64,000 bases of DNA, taken from the NCBI GenBank assembly GCA_033763435.1, contig JANRKN010000037.1, positions 1 to 64,000 of the forward strand, read 5' to 3'. The notes beneath the pieces were generated by a model. It worked only from the letters and a program-made list of their open reading frames with translations, was not told the DNA's origin and searched no databases. The stretch is from JANRKN01 sp033763435. Its GTDB lineage: Bacteria; Planctomycetota; Phycisphaerae; Phycisphaerales; UBA1924. Positions 1-8,092 of this stretch are shown here, piece by piece. The stretch's first letter is position 1. Each line of letters begins with the position of its first letter. The position numbers were made by a program, and so were the translations under genes.

Positions 1-115
1 GGCGCCCCAGCAGCGGCGAGAGCGTCACCTGATACAGCTTCACCAGCAGCGTGGGCGCGAGGATCGCCCAGAACCGCAGCGTCCGAGGCGAGGGATGGGG
101 CAGCGGCGGGATCAC
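1..115 (-). CDS. yidD: YidD membrane protein insertion efficiency factor, N-terminal part only
   Basis: The gene runs off the left edge, so only the first 38 or so codons are visible. After a GTG start the protein has a short Pro-rich leader, then a hydrophobic stretch, then KLYQVTLSPLLG, which matches the YidD signature (K-x-YQ-x(3)-SP-x-x-G) preceding the Cys-rich segment. YidD is a small inner-membrane-associated protein that helps YidC/Sec insert membrane proteins. The start is fixed by context: the GTG overlaps the TGA stop of rnpA as GTGA, so the two are translationally coupled in the usual rnpA-yidD order. The identity rests on the motif and the neighbour; the C-terminal Cys motifs are outside the window. 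Confidence 0.8.
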   Translation of the reverse strand, partial: MIPPLPHPSPRTLRFWAILAPTLLVKLYQVTLSPLLGR

Positions 116-570
116 GCCTGAGTCTCGCGACGCGTGCTCCGACGCTCGTGCTCGGCATGGGCCTGGGTGACAAGCCGCACGAGCAGCTCGCGATACGCGG
201 CCAGGGGCAGCTCGGCGTGCGCGCGGGGGGCGAGGATCAGGTCGTACGACGTGCCGTCGGCCCGCCGCGGGAACTCGTGGCGTGAAAGCCGGAACGCCTC
301 GCGCAGCAGACGCTTGATCCGCGAGCGCCTCACCGAGATTCCAAACGACCGCCCGACCGAGAGCCCAAGCCGGGGCACCGCGCGCCCGTTAGGCAGCGAG
401 AAGACCGCCAGCGGCCCGGCGGCCTTACGCATCCGCGCATTGAACACCCGCTGAAACTCCAGCGCGTGCGTCAGCCGATCCGCACGCCGAAACGTCGCCC
501 GCGCCGGGCCCGGCGACGTGGGTGGGCCCGGGGGAGGAAAGGGCGGGGTTGGATCGGTCGGCACGGTCAC
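112..570 (-). CDS. rnpA: Ribonuclease P protein component
   Basis: This is the protein subunit of RNase P, which helps the catalytic RNA mature tRNA 5' ends. The core shows the family's hallmarks: the N-terminal RLTHALEFQRVF segment, then GLSVGRSFG and the basic RNR-like helix RRSRIKRLLREAFR. With the GTG start at 570 the protein is 152 residues; a second in-frame GTG lies two codons on. The first 25 residues are Pro-rich and not part of the conserved fold, so the true start may be further in. Its stop overlaps the yidD start. No rpmH gene is present upstream, where it sits in most bacteria; instead a TetR gene is transcribed divergently from 742. Confidence 0.88.
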   Translation of the reverse strand: MTVPTDPTPPFPPPGPPTSPGPARATFRRADRLTHALEFQRVFNARMRKAAGPLAVFSLPNGRAVPRLGLSVGRSFGISVRRSRIKRLLREAFRLSRHEFPRRADGTSYDLILAPRAHAELPLAAYRELLVRLVTQAHAEHERRSTRRETQA

Positions 571-741
571 CGGGCGATCGTTGGGGCCTCGGGGGCGGCG
601 GGGCGGTTGGGCGTGGGGGTGTGTGCGCAAAAACGACGTCGGGATTTGCCCGCGAGAGCGAGGCGAGTTCACGATGCCGCGCGGTCGAACCGATAGGATG
701 GTCGGGGCGTAAGTGTCCACTAGCCTTGAGGGGCGTCTGCG
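571..741. promoter_or_regulatory. Divergent intergenic region between rnpA and the TetR gene
   Basis: This 171-base spacer must hold the promoters of rnpA (leftward) and of the TetR-family gene (rightward). It contains a G/T-rich tract on the plus strand at about 590-632 and a short dyad (CGGT-cga-ACCG) near 683-693 that could be an autoregulatory operator, though it is too short to assign. GAGGGG at 728-733 is the ribosome binding site of the TetR gene. No rpmH reading frame is present. Confidence 0.35.
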
Positions 742-1350
742 ATGAGCCGGTTGACGGGCAAGGAGCGTCGCGAGCAGTTGCTGGACGTGGCGGAGAAGCT
801 CTTCGCCCGTCATGGCTACGCGCGCGCGACGACGGCCGAGCTGGCCAAGGCCGCAGGCGTCACCGAGCCGATCATCTATCGCCATTTCGATTCCAAGCGC
901 GCGCTGTTCATCGCGCTGATCCAGCGCACCGCCCAGCGCACGCTGGGGTACTGGGAGCAGCAGCTGGCCAGCGCCGCGGACCCCGCCCAGCGTCTGCGCC
1001 GGCTCATCGGCGAGAACCCGATGGTCTCTGAGCAGGCCCGCGAGGCGTACCGCGTGTTCCTGCAGGCGATCACCGAGGTCGAGGACGACGAGATCCGCAA
1101 GGCCGTCCACGACCACATCGGGAACCTGCACGCGTTCCTCGTCCGCGAGATCGTCCGCGCGCAGTCCGAGCACAAGGTCGCCGCTCGCTTCACGCCCGAA
1201 CTCATCGCCTGGCTGCTCATCGACGTGGGCCTGGGCTATGGGCTGCTCTCGGCCCTGCGCATCCCCGGGCACGGCATGGACGCCCGCGGCGCGCACGTGC
1301 AGGAAGCCATCGCCCGCATGCTCGTTGGCCGCGGCGGCGACGAGGCCTGA
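742..1350 (+). CDS. TetR/AcrR family transcriptional regulator
   Basis: This is a one-component DNA-binding regulator of 202 residues. Residues about 10-56 form the TetR helix-turn-helix: AEKLFARHGYARATTAEL, then AGVTEPIIYRHFDSK, a near-perfect recognition-helix signature. The remaining ~145 residues are the variable helical ligand-binding and dimerisation domain, so the ligand cannot be predicted. The ATG is preceded by GAGGGG at good spacing. It is divergent from rnpA and ends 48 bases before gltX. Regulation of its own promoter would be typical of the family but is inference; no efflux pump or other classic target gene is adjacent. Confidence 0.9.
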   Translation: MSRLTGKERREQLLDVAEKLFARHGYARATTAELAKAAGVTEPIIYRHFDSKRALFIALIQRTAQRTLGYWEQQLASAADPAQRLRRLIGENPMVSEQAREAYRVFLQAITEVEDDEIRKAVHDHIGNLHAFLVREIVRAQSEHKVAARFTPELIAWLLIDVGLGYGLLSALRIPGHGMDARGAHVQEAIARMLVGRGGDEA

Positions 1351-1398
1351 CCGCGAACCCAAGCCCGTGACCCCGTGCGTTCGTCCCTACGCTCGGGC

Positions 1399-3123
1399 AT
1401 GCCCATGCCCGACGTCGTCACGCGCTTTGCCCCTTCGCCCACAGGCCACCTCCACATCGGTGGCGCACGCACCGCCCTCTTCTGCTGGGCCTTTGCCCGC
1501 AAGCACCGCGGCGTCTTCACCCTCCGCATCGAAGACACCGACCAGGCCCGCTCCAGCGACGAGTCCGCCCGCGGCATCATGGAAGACCTCGCCTGGCTCG
1601 GCATCGACTGGGACCAGGGCCCCGAGTTCACCACCAGCGACGGAAAGAAGATCGGCGGCGACCCGTTCCGCGTCGGCCCGTTCTTTCAGGCCCGGCGCGT
1701 GAAGCTCTACAACGAGCACCTCATGCGCCTCATCGAGCAGGGCAAGGCGTACCCCGCCTTTGAGAAGCCCGAAGAGCTCGAGTCCAAGCGCAAGGCCGCG
1801 GTCGCCGCGAAGCAGACCTACCGCTACGACCGTGCGGCGCTGCGCGAGATGCCCGACATCAAGGACCGTCTCAAGCGCATGGAATCGGGCGAGCCGCACG
1901 TAATCCGGTTCTTCGTGCCCGATGAGCCGGTGCGCGTGCAGGACGAGGTGCTGGGCGAGGTGAAGTACGCCGCGGGCGAGGTGGACGACTTTGTGATCCG
2001 CAAGGCCGACGGATTCCCGACGTACCACTTCGCGGTCGTGGTGGACGATGAGACGATGGGCGTGACGCACGTGATGCGGGCGCAGGAGCACCTGAACAAC
2101 ACGCCCCGGCACGTGGCGCTTCAGAAGGCGCTGGGCTTCCGCACGCCGGTGTACGCGCACATGCCGCTGATCTGCAACATGGACTCCTCGAAGATGAGCA
2201 AGCGCGACAAGGCCAAGGCCGCGCGCGCCGCGATCAAGCAGGCCTCGCAGAAAGAGCCGGGCGTGGCCTCGCGGCTCGCTTCGGAAACGGGCCTGGGCGA
2301 GAAGACCCTCGCGGACTTTGTCGCGGGCGAGATCGACACCGTCGAGGTCGCGACCGCGATCGGCGCCAGGCTGAACATCGCGCTGCCCGAGATCGAAGTC
2401 GCCGACTTCCGCGAGAACGGGTATCTGCCCGAGGCGATCAACAACTTCGTCGCGCTGCTGGGCTGGAACCCGGGCATGAAGCTGCCCGACGGGAAGGACC
2501 TCGAGAAGTTCGACAACGCGTTTCTGTGCCAGCATTTCTCGGTCGAGCGCATCGGCAAGACCAGCGCGAAGTTCGACCGCACGAAGCTGATGAGTTTCAA
2601 CGCCGACGCGATCAACGCGCTGCCCGACGCGGTGTTCGCCGCGCGCTGGCGCGCGTGGTGCGCGGAGTTCTCGCCCGAGATCGTGCGTCGCGTGCCCGAG
2701 GCGCGGTGGGGGATTCTCGCGAGCGCGGTCAAGGCGCGGGCCAAGACCTTCCGCGAGGCGAGCAAGCCCTGCGCGTTCGCGATGCTCGACGACGGCGCGA
2801 TCGTGTTCGATCAGGCCGCGGTGGACAAGAACCTGCTTGCCAATGACAAGCAGGGCCTGGCGCTGCTGCGCGCGTTCCGCGAGGCCTTCGCGGCCGCGTT
2901 CCCGGAGAGCTCGGGCGACGAGGTCGGCGCGGGCCCTTCGCACGCGATCATCGAGACGCTCGCGAAGGACCGGGGCCTGGGCATGGGCCCGGTGGCGCAG
3001 GCGATCCGCGTCGCGCTCGCGGGCGTCGCGGTGACGCCGCCGCTGGGCGAAACGATGGCCGTGCTGGGCCGACGCTCGACCCTCGCGCGGTTGGACCGGT
3101 GCCTCGCGACGCACCACGGGTAG
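1399..3123 (+). CDS. gltX: Glutamyl-tRNA synthetase with an insertion after KMSKR
   Basis: This cytoplasmic class I aminoacyl-tRNA synthetase charges tRNA-Glu (or both tRNA-Glu and tRNA-Gln if it is non-discriminating). The N-terminus RFAPSPTGHLHIGG (residues 9-22) carries the HIGH-type motif, and KMSKR lies at 265-269. At 574 residues it is about 100 longer than typical bacterial GluRS. Much of the excess is a ~60-residue helical, Lys/Ala-rich insertion between KMSKR and the conserved GYLPEAINNFVALLGW segment, which normally follows after only ~12 residues. The ATG at 1399 was chosen because the conserved domain begins at residue 8; an in-frame GTG lies at 1375 and another ATG at 1405. A GC hairpin begins directly after the stop. 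Confidence 0.93.
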   Translation: MPMPDVVTRFAPSPTGHLHIGGARTALFCWAFARKHRGVFTLRIEDTDQARSSDESARGIMEDLAWLGIDWDQGPEFTTSDGKKIGGDPFRVGPFFQARRVKLYNEHLMRLIEQGKAYPAFEKPEELESKRKAAVAAKQTYRYDRAALREMPDIKDRLKRMESGEPHVIRFFVPDEPVRVQDEVLGEVKYAAGEVDDFVIRKADGFPTYHFAVVVDDETMGVTHVMRAQEHLNNTPRHVALQKALGFRTPVYAHMPLICNMDSSKMSKRDKAKAARAAIKQASQKEPGVASRLASETGLGEKTLADFVAGEIDTVEVATAIGARLNIALPEIEVADFRENGYLPEAINNFVALLGWNPGMKLPDGKDLEKFDNAFLCQHFSVERIGKTSAKFDRTKLMSFNADAINALPDAVFAARWRAWCAEFSPEIVRRVPEARWGILASAVKARAKTFREASKPCAFAMLDDGAIVFDQAAVDKNLLANDKQGLALLRAFREAFAAAFPESSGDEVGAGPSHAIIETLAKDRGLGMGPVAQAIRVALAGVAVTPPLGETMAVLGRRSTLARLDRCLATHHG

Positions 3124-3142
3124 GTCGGCCCTCCGAGCCGAC
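3124..3142 (+). terminator. Hairpin directly after the gltX stop, no T tract
   Basis: The six-base arms GTCGGC (3124-3129) and GCCGAC (3137-3142) enclose a 7-base loop, starting one base after the gltX TAG. Its position suits a 3'-end stabiliser or weak terminator, but there is no run of T, so termination is inferred only from location. Confidence 0.3.
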
Positions 3143-3164
3143 ACGGAAGTGGCCAAGCGGTCGA

Positions 3165-3280
3165 GTGGCTGGGTGCCCCGACCCGCGGAGACGCACAGCG
3201 TCGACGCGCGTCGGGTGAAGCCGCCCGAGGCGCACGAACTCGCCCAAGCGCTCGTTCATGCGACTCGGGGCACCCAAGCG
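3165..3280. repeat. Nested inverted repeat between convergent genes
   Basis: A 12-base outer arm TGGGTGCCCCGA (about 3170-3181) pairs perfectly with TCGGGGCACCCA (about 3264-3275). Inside, CGCACGAAC and GTTCATGCG pair with one mismatch, and ACCCG/CGGGT forms another small stem, so the ~105 bases could fold as a branched structure on either strand. It lies between the ends of gltX and the hydrolase gene, so a bidirectional terminator or repeat element is as plausible as an RNA gene. Confidence 0.4.
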
Positions 3281-3319
3281 TGCGCCCATTCCACCACCCA
3301 CCCAATCAACCCGCGGCCT

Positions 3320-3356
3320 TGATTTGCTGCGTTCCCGCTCTGCTGCTTTGCGGCGT
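3320..3356 (-). repeat. Copy of a CAGCAAA-type dispersed repeat
   Basis: Read on the minus strand this stretch contains GCAAAGCAGCAGAGC followed by GCAGCAAATCA. It resembles stretches at 5502-5532 and 53768-53833 and sits just downstream of the hydrolase stop codon. It is a short, imperfect, A/C/G-rich repeat with no visible coding role. Confidence 0.4.
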
Positions 3357-3360
3357 TTCC

Positions 3361-4554
3361 TCACGGCCCCGCGAGTCGGTACAGCGGCCCCTCGCGATGC
3401 ACGCGGCCCTTGATCGCGCCCGAGCTCTCGCCGCGGAAGACGCGGTACAGGTCCGCGACGATCTCGGGCCGATGCAGATAGCCCCAGTGATCGAACAGCG
3501 CCTCGCGCGGGTTCACGCGGATCGTCGGCTCATCGCGCTCGAGCAGGCCCCGCGCCCATGCCTCGGCACGCTCGCGCGGACGCACCGCCGCGCGCGCCGC
3601 ACGGTCTGTTGCGTCGCCCGCGCTCGTGCGCACTCTGTCGGGCAGCGCGGTCGTGTCGACGATCACCGTCCGCACCGACATCGGCGGCGTGTGCCAGTCC
3701 CGCGGCCCGTGCAGGCCCAGGCGCTTGTCGCCGTTCTTGGTCGTCTCGCTGATCCGCAGCGCGTCATCGCCGAAGTGGTTGTACACGTGCACGCGGTCGC
3801 AGTACTCGGGCAGCGCGTGCAGAGGCTCGCCCGGCTCGAGCGCGTGCCATTCCACGTCCGCGTTCAGGAGCAGCGTCTCGGCGAAGATCGAGCGGCGCAG
3901 ATGGCGGTACGGCGCAATGCCGCGGAAGAACTCGCGCAGCACCTGATTGCCCATCGAATGCGCCGCCAGGTGCAGCTTCTGCCCGCAGAACTCGGGCACG
4001 TCCGCGCCCGTGCGCGCGAAGAACTCGCGGTAGAAGCTCAGCGCCTTGCCGAAGAGCCTCCCGAGCGCGAGGCCGCTGGGCAGCGCGATCTCCTGATCGG
4101 CGCGATAGCCGCGCACGCTGCCCCGGCTGGGCCAGGTGAACATCACGATGTGCCCGATCGGGCTCGCCTCGGGCTCGACGTACACCTCGTGCAGGCGCTG
4201 AAGATTCTCCAGCGCCTCGTGCCAGGTGTAGTTGAAGCCGTGGATGAAGAACAGCGCGTGGGCCTTGCCCTCGGGCCCGGCGCGCATGCGCTGGTACAAG
4301 TCCAGAAACATCCGCGCGGTGCCCGCGACCGATTCCGGGTCGGCGTCGGGCGCAAGCCCGTAGCCCGGGTGATTCGCGTCGGGCGCGAAGGTCACGAAGC
4401 GTTCAAGCTCGGCGCCCCCGAGCCCCGGCGCGCTCGAGGCGGGCGCATAGCGCGCGACGCGGAAGATCGGGCTGGGCTCGTGCGCTTCGGCATTGACGCG
4501 CTCGAGGCCGTCCGTGCCCGCGCGCACCTCACGGTTGGTGACGATCCAGTGCAT
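3361..4554 (-). CDS. Alpha/beta hydrolase of the DUF900 type
   Basis: This predicted cytoplasmic serine hydrolase has 397 residues. The middle of the protein carries FFIHGFNYTW (oxyanion-hole HG motif), a FTWPSRG segment typical of DUF900 esterases, and LAAHSMGNQVL, a lipase-type nucleophile elbow with Ser between His and Met. A late HWGYLHRPEI supplies a possible catalytic His. There is no signal peptide. The ATG at 4554 is preceded by GGGAG; an upstream ATG at 4638 in the same frame would add 28 Arg-rich residues that look non-coding and would overlap the divergent methyltransferase leader. The substrate is unknown. It converges on gltX. Confidence 0.78.
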   Translation of the reverse strand: MHWIVTNREVRAGTDGLERVNAEAHEPSPIFRVARYAPASSAPGLGGAELERFVTFAPDANHPGYGLAPDADPESVAGTARMFLDLYQRMRAGPEGKAHALFFIHGFNYTWHEALENLQRLHEVYVEPEASPIGHIVMFTWPSRGSVRGYRADQEIALPSGLALGRLFGKALSFYREFFARTGADVPEFCGQKLHLAAHSMGNQVLREFFRGIAPYRHLRRSIFAETLLLNADVEWHALEPGEPLHALPEYCDRVHVYNHFGDDALRISETTKNGDKRLGLHGPRDWHTPPMSVRTVIVDTTALPDRVRTSAGDATDRAARAAVRPRERAEAWARGLLERDEPTIRVNPREALFDHWGYLHRPEIVADLYRVFRGESSGAIKGRVHREGPLYRLAGP

Positions 4555-4636
4555 CGTGCCGCTCCCGGTGGAAGAATTCCCCGCGGCGAGCCTACCACTC
4601 ACGCGCCGACGCACAAGCCGCGAGGGGCAACTTCCC

Positions 4637-5497
4637 ATGACGACACCCCGTCAGCCGTCCGCCGAAGAGCCGATCCCCGACGCGCCGGTGGTCCCGGATG
4701 TGTTTGACTGCTACGAACTCTGCGTTCAGAGCCCCCGGCACGTCAGCGCGTTTCTCTACGCGCTCCACGGCGGGGCGCCGCTGGTGCTGCGTGAAGATTT
4801 CTCAGGCGCCGCCGCGGCCTCGCTGCGATGGATCCGCGATGGCCTCGCGCGGGGCGACGCCGACACGCGCGCGCTCGCGGTGGACCTTGACGATGCCGCC
4901 CTTGAACGCGCGCGGGCCAAGGCCGGGAGCGCCGCGCACGCGCTGAGGCTCGTCCGCGCGGACTGTCTCGAAACCACCGACCGCGAGCCGTGCGACGTCG
5001 CGTGGGTCGGCAACTTCTCGATCGGCTATCTGCACACCCGCGCGGACCTGATGCGCTACCTGCGCGCGACGCGCGAGCGGCTCGCGCTGGGCAACGGCGG
5101 GTTCGGCGGCGGGGTCCTCGCGCTCGACACCTACGGCGGGGCGGGCGCCTTCAAGCTCGGCGGGCTCGATCGCACCCACCCGGGCCGCGGGCACGAGACG
5201 ATCCGCTACGCATGGCGGCACGAAGAGGCCGACGCGCTCACCGGCATGGTCACCAACTCGATCTCCTTCCGCGTCGAGATCGCGGGCGAGATCGTCGCCG
5301 AGTATCCGCGCGCGTTCGTCTATCGCTGGCGCCTCTGGTCGATCGCGGAGCTGCGCGAGGCGATGCTCGAGGCGGGCTTTGCCTCAACCGAGGTGTACAG
5401 CGACGTGCGCGTCGCGCCCGGCGAACGGCCCGTGCCGGTGCGCGCGGGCGAACTCAGCGAAGACTGGATCGTCGTCGTCGCGGCGCGCGTGGGGTAA
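4637..5497 (+). CDS. Class I SAM-dependent methyltransferase
   Basis: This 286-residue predicted methyltransferase has a Rossmann-like core: LREDFSGAAAASLRW corresponds to motif I, ALAVDLDDAALERARAKA is the acidic-loop beta2 motif binding the SAM ribose, and VRADCLE and DVAWVGNFSIGYL are motifs II/III around the active site. The C-terminal half (LDTYGGAGAF, WRLWSIAELREAMLEAGF) resembles small-molecule methyltransferases more than rRNA or DNA enzymes. The ATG is preceded by GAGGGG. It is divergent from the hydrolase with 82 bases between the starts. The substrate cannot be deduced. Confidence 0.8.
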   Translation: MTTPRQPSAEEPIPDAPVVPDVFDCYELCVQSPRHVSAFLYALHGGAPLVLREDFSGAAAASLRWIRDGLARGDADTRALAVDLDDAALERARAKAGSAAHALRLVRADCLETTDREPCDVAWVGNFSIGYLHTRADLMRYLRATRERLALGNGGFGGGVLALDTYGGAGAFKLGGLDRTHPGRGHETIRYAWRHEEADALTGMVTNSISFRVEIAGEIVAEYPRAFVYRWRLWSIAELREAMLEAGFASTEVYSDVRVAPGERPVPVRAGELSEDWIVVVAARVG

Positions 5498-5501
5498 CGG
5501 G

Positions 5502-5532
5502 CACATCAGCAAATCAGCAAAGCCGCAGACCG
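5502..5532 (+). repeat. Copy of a CAGCAAA-type dispersed repeat
   Basis: The sequence CATCAGCAAATCAGCAAAG followed by CCGCAG lies in the 39-base gap between the convergent methyltransferase and helicase genes. It shares the CAGCAAA unit with stretches at 3320-3356 and 53768-53833. Confidence 0.4.
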
Positions 5533-5536
5533 TGCT

Positions 5537-7090
5537 TTACCGCTTCGACGAGGGGATCTTGCCGAAGAGCCGCTTGGGCGGGAGCTTGGTGGGCACGATG
5601 CCGCCCGGGAACTTGGAGGGGTCGACTTCGGCGGGCATCTGCAGGTTGGCGGCGGCCTGGATGCGGTTGACCTTGGGCGCGGCCTCGCGCTCGGGCAGGT
5701 CGATGCGCAGGCCCGCGGGGGCGTCGTGGTCGCGATAGCTCGCGGGCTTCTCGCCGGGCGCGAAGTCGCCGTAGTCGAGCTTGGGGATCTCGGCGTTGAT
5801 GAGCACTTCGATGTCGGTGAGCAGGCCGCCCTGCTTGGGCGTGACGAACGACCACGCGACGCCGCGCCGACCCGCGCGCGCCGTGCGCCCGATGCGGTGG
5901 ACGTAGATCTCGGGGTCCTCGGGCAGGTCGTAGTTGATGACGTGCGAGATGCCCTCGACGTCGAGCCCGCGGGAGGCGAGGTCTGACGCGATGAGGCACG
6001 CCAGTTCGCCCTCGCGCAGGCGCTTCATCGTCGAGTTGCGCTTGCCCTGGGACATATCGCCGTGCATCGGGAAGGCCTCGATCCCGGCCTTGCTCAGCGC
6101 GGTCGCGACCTCGTCCACCGTGCGCTTGAGCCGGCAGAACACGACCGTCAGCGCCGGTTCCTCGTGCTTGAGCAGGTGAATCAGCAGTCGCGTCTTGTCC
6201 CACGGCTGCACGGTCAGATGGTGCTGCTCGACGAGCGAGACGGTAAGCGAGCCCGCGCTCGTGACGATCTTCTCGGGGTCGCGCATGTGCCGGCGCGCGA
6301 GCTTCTCGATCTCGCCAGAGATCGTCGCCGAGACGAAGATGCTCTGCCGCGGGCCCGGGGGCGGGCACTTGTCGAGGATCCGGCGGATGTCGTCGCGGAA
6401 GCCGATGTCGAGCATGCGGTCCACTTCATCGAGCACGGCAAAGCGGATCTGGTCCAGAGGCAGCAGCCCGCGCTCGTGCATGTCCAGCACGCGCCCGGGC
6501 GTGCCGACGATGATCTCGCCGCCCTTCTCGAGGTTGCGCGACTGCGTGCGGATCGCCTGCCCGCCGTAGACCGTGACGGGGCGGATGGGCGTGAACTTGC
6601 CCAGGTCGCGGATTTCCTCGGCGATCTGCAGCGCCAGCTCGCGCGTGGGCGCGAGCACCAGCGCCTGGAAGGGCGTGCCCGCGTTGCAGGCGTGCAGCAA
6701 GGGCAGGCCGAACGCGGCGGTCTTGCCCGTGCCGGTCTTGGCCTGGCCGATCACGTCCTTGCCCGTGAGGATCTGCGGGATGATCTTGGCCTGCACGATC
6801 GTCGGGTGCTTGAAGCCCAGCGCCTCGACGCCCTTGAGCACGCTGCTGCGCAGGCCCAGGTCCGCGAAGGTCACCTGCTCGTCGAAGATCTCGGGGCCCT
6901 TGCCCGCGTCGCGGTTGTGCGCGAAGTACCCCTCCAGCGCGGCCTGATGCGTGTCGGCGGGCGGCTGGCTCTCGACCATCTGGCCCGAAGGCGCCGCCTG
7001 AGTCTCGGCGGCGGGATTGGTCGCGGGCGTGCTCGGGTTCGGGCCGGGAGTGTGGGGGGCGTTCGCGTGCGAGTCGGAAGTCTGGTTCAT
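5537..7090 (-). CDS. DEAD-box family ATP-dependent RNA helicase with DEVD in motif II
   Basis: This 517-residue RNA helicase presumably remodels rRNA or mRNA in the cytoplasm. After a low-complexity N-terminal ~60 residues, the Q motif (TFADLGL...HPTIVQ), Walker A AKTGTGKTAAFG, PTRELALQIAEE, GTPGRVLDM, SATISGE and the C-terminal HRIGRTARAGRRG follow in the correct order. Motif II is DEVD, not DEAD: Val replaces the usual Ala while both acidic ATP-hydrolysis residues are kept. The C-terminus after the core is a short Lys/Arg-rich tail. It is transcribed in the same direction as, and downstream of, the glycosyltransferase, 107 bases away. RhlE/CsdA-type is the closest general class; the subfamily is not certain. 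Confidence 0.92.
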   Translation of the reverse strand: MNQTSDSHANAPHTPGPNPSTPATNPAAETQAAPSGQMVESQPPADTHQAALEGYFAHNRDAGKGPEIFDEQVTFADLGLRSSVLKGVEALGFKHPTIVQAKIIPQILTGKDVIGQAKTGTGKTAAFGLPLLHACNAGTPFQALVLAPTRELALQIAEEIRDLGKFTPIRPVTVYGGQAIRTQSRNLEKGGEIIVGTPGRVLDMHERGLLPLDQIRFAVLDEVDRMLDIGFRDDIRRILDKCPPPGPRQSIFVSATISGEIEKLARRHMRDPEKIVTSAGSLTVSLVEQHHLTVQPWDKTRLLIHLLKHEEPALTVVFCRLKRTVDEVATALSKAGIEAFPMHGDMSQGKRNSTMKRLREGELACLIASDLASRGLDVEGISHVINYDLPEDPEIYVHRIGRTARAGRRGVAWSFVTPKQGGLLTDIEVLINAEIPKLDYGDFAPGEKPASYRDHDAPAGLRIDLPEREAAPKVNRIQAAANLQMPAEVDPSKFPGGIVPTKLPPKRLFGKIPSSKR

Positions 7091-7197
7091 TTCTGGGGGA
7101 TCTTGTCTGATTTACAGACGGCAAACACCAGCGTCCTCCGCGGCGTGTTCGACGCGTCGCGGGCCGGCCTCGTGGTCCAAGAGAGCCCAAGTATAGG

Positions 7198-8028
7198 TCA
7201 GCCGGGAGCTTGGCCCGAGTCCGGGCGCTGTTCGGTTGCCGCGGGCGTGTGGGTCAGCTCGATCAGCGCGGCATGCTTGGCCAGCGTCGCCGCCGCGGTC
7301 GAGGCCGCCGCGAGCCACCCCGGCCAGCCGTCGCGCCACGCGCTCTTCAGGACGACCTGCTTCAGGAACGCGCCCGCGGGCGAGGTGCAGAGCTTGAGCA
7401 CGCTGCCGCGCCGGCCTTCGCGCGCCATGCTGCGCGCCATGGTGCGCGCGTGGACCATCTGCTTCTCGAAGAACTCGCCGAAGGTGCCGATGGAGTCGTG
7501 CCTGAGCACGCCCGCGAGGTCGGCGTGGGTTCCGCGCGTGAGTTCGAGCTTGTCGTGGGGGTCCAGCCCGCCCCAGCGCGCCGCGCCCGCGCGAACGAGC
7601 CGCAGCCGCCACTCGGGCTGCCAGACGTGGTTCAGGGGCTGGTCGCGGTAGTAGACCACGCGCCGAACGCGATACCCCGCGATCGCCGGATCGTCGCGCT
7701 CGATGGCCGCTCGGATCGCGCGCGCAAGCTCGGGCTCGACGCTTTCATCGGAGTCGATTGACAGCACCCAGTGGTCCGCGCTCCGTGGCGCGCCTTCGGG
7801 CGTCTGAGACGCGAGTTCCAGCGCGAGCTGCTTGGTCGCGACGTGTCCGCGCCAATGGGTGCGCAGCACGCGGGCGTTGAACCGGGTGAGGAGTTCGAGC
7901 GTGCCGTCGGATGAGCCCGAGTCCACCGCGAGGATCTCGGCGTTGACGATCGGCGCGAGCGAGTCGAGCGTGCGCTCGAGCGTCGCTCGGTTATTCTTGC
8001 AGACGATGGCGGCCGAGAGCGAGGGCAT
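7198..8028 (-). CDS. Family 2 glycosyltransferase, WaaE-like
   Basis: This 276-residue inverting glycosyltransferase has a GT-A fold. The start (LSAAIVCKNN, AEILAVDSGSSDGT) is the nucleotide-sugar binding region of GT2 enzymes, and SIDSDE at about residues 90-95 supplies the DxD-type metal site. YRDQPLNHVWQPEWRLRLVRAG and DPHDKLEL match the LPS-core beta-glucosyltransferase (WaaE/KdtX) subfamily. The C-terminus has a hydrophobic amphipathic stretch (AFLKQVVLKSAWRDGWPGW) that probably sits at the membrane. The ATG at 8028 is used because upstream codons overlap the divergent kinase gene. Its neighbour is an LPS-kinase-like gene, which supports a role in outer-membrane glycolipid assembly. Confidence 0.85.
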   Translation of the reverse strand: MPSLSAAIVCKNNRATLERTLDSLAPIVNAEILAVDSGSSDGTLELLTRFNARVLRTHWRGHVATKQLALELASQTPEGAPRSADHWVLSIDSDESVEPELARAIRAAIERDDPAIAGYRVRRVVYYRDQPLNHVWQPEWRLRLVRAGAARWGGLDPHDKLELTRGTHADLAGVLRHDSIGTFGEFFEKQMVHARTMARSMAREGRRGSVLKLCTSPAGAFLKQVVLKSAWRDGWPGWLAAASTAAATLAKHAALIELTHTPAATEQRPDSGQAPG

Positions 8029-8092
8029 ATCTCCGACCGACAGCGTACGGGCACCCCGGGCCTCGGGCGCTGGGCCCGTGCGTCTGCTGCGC

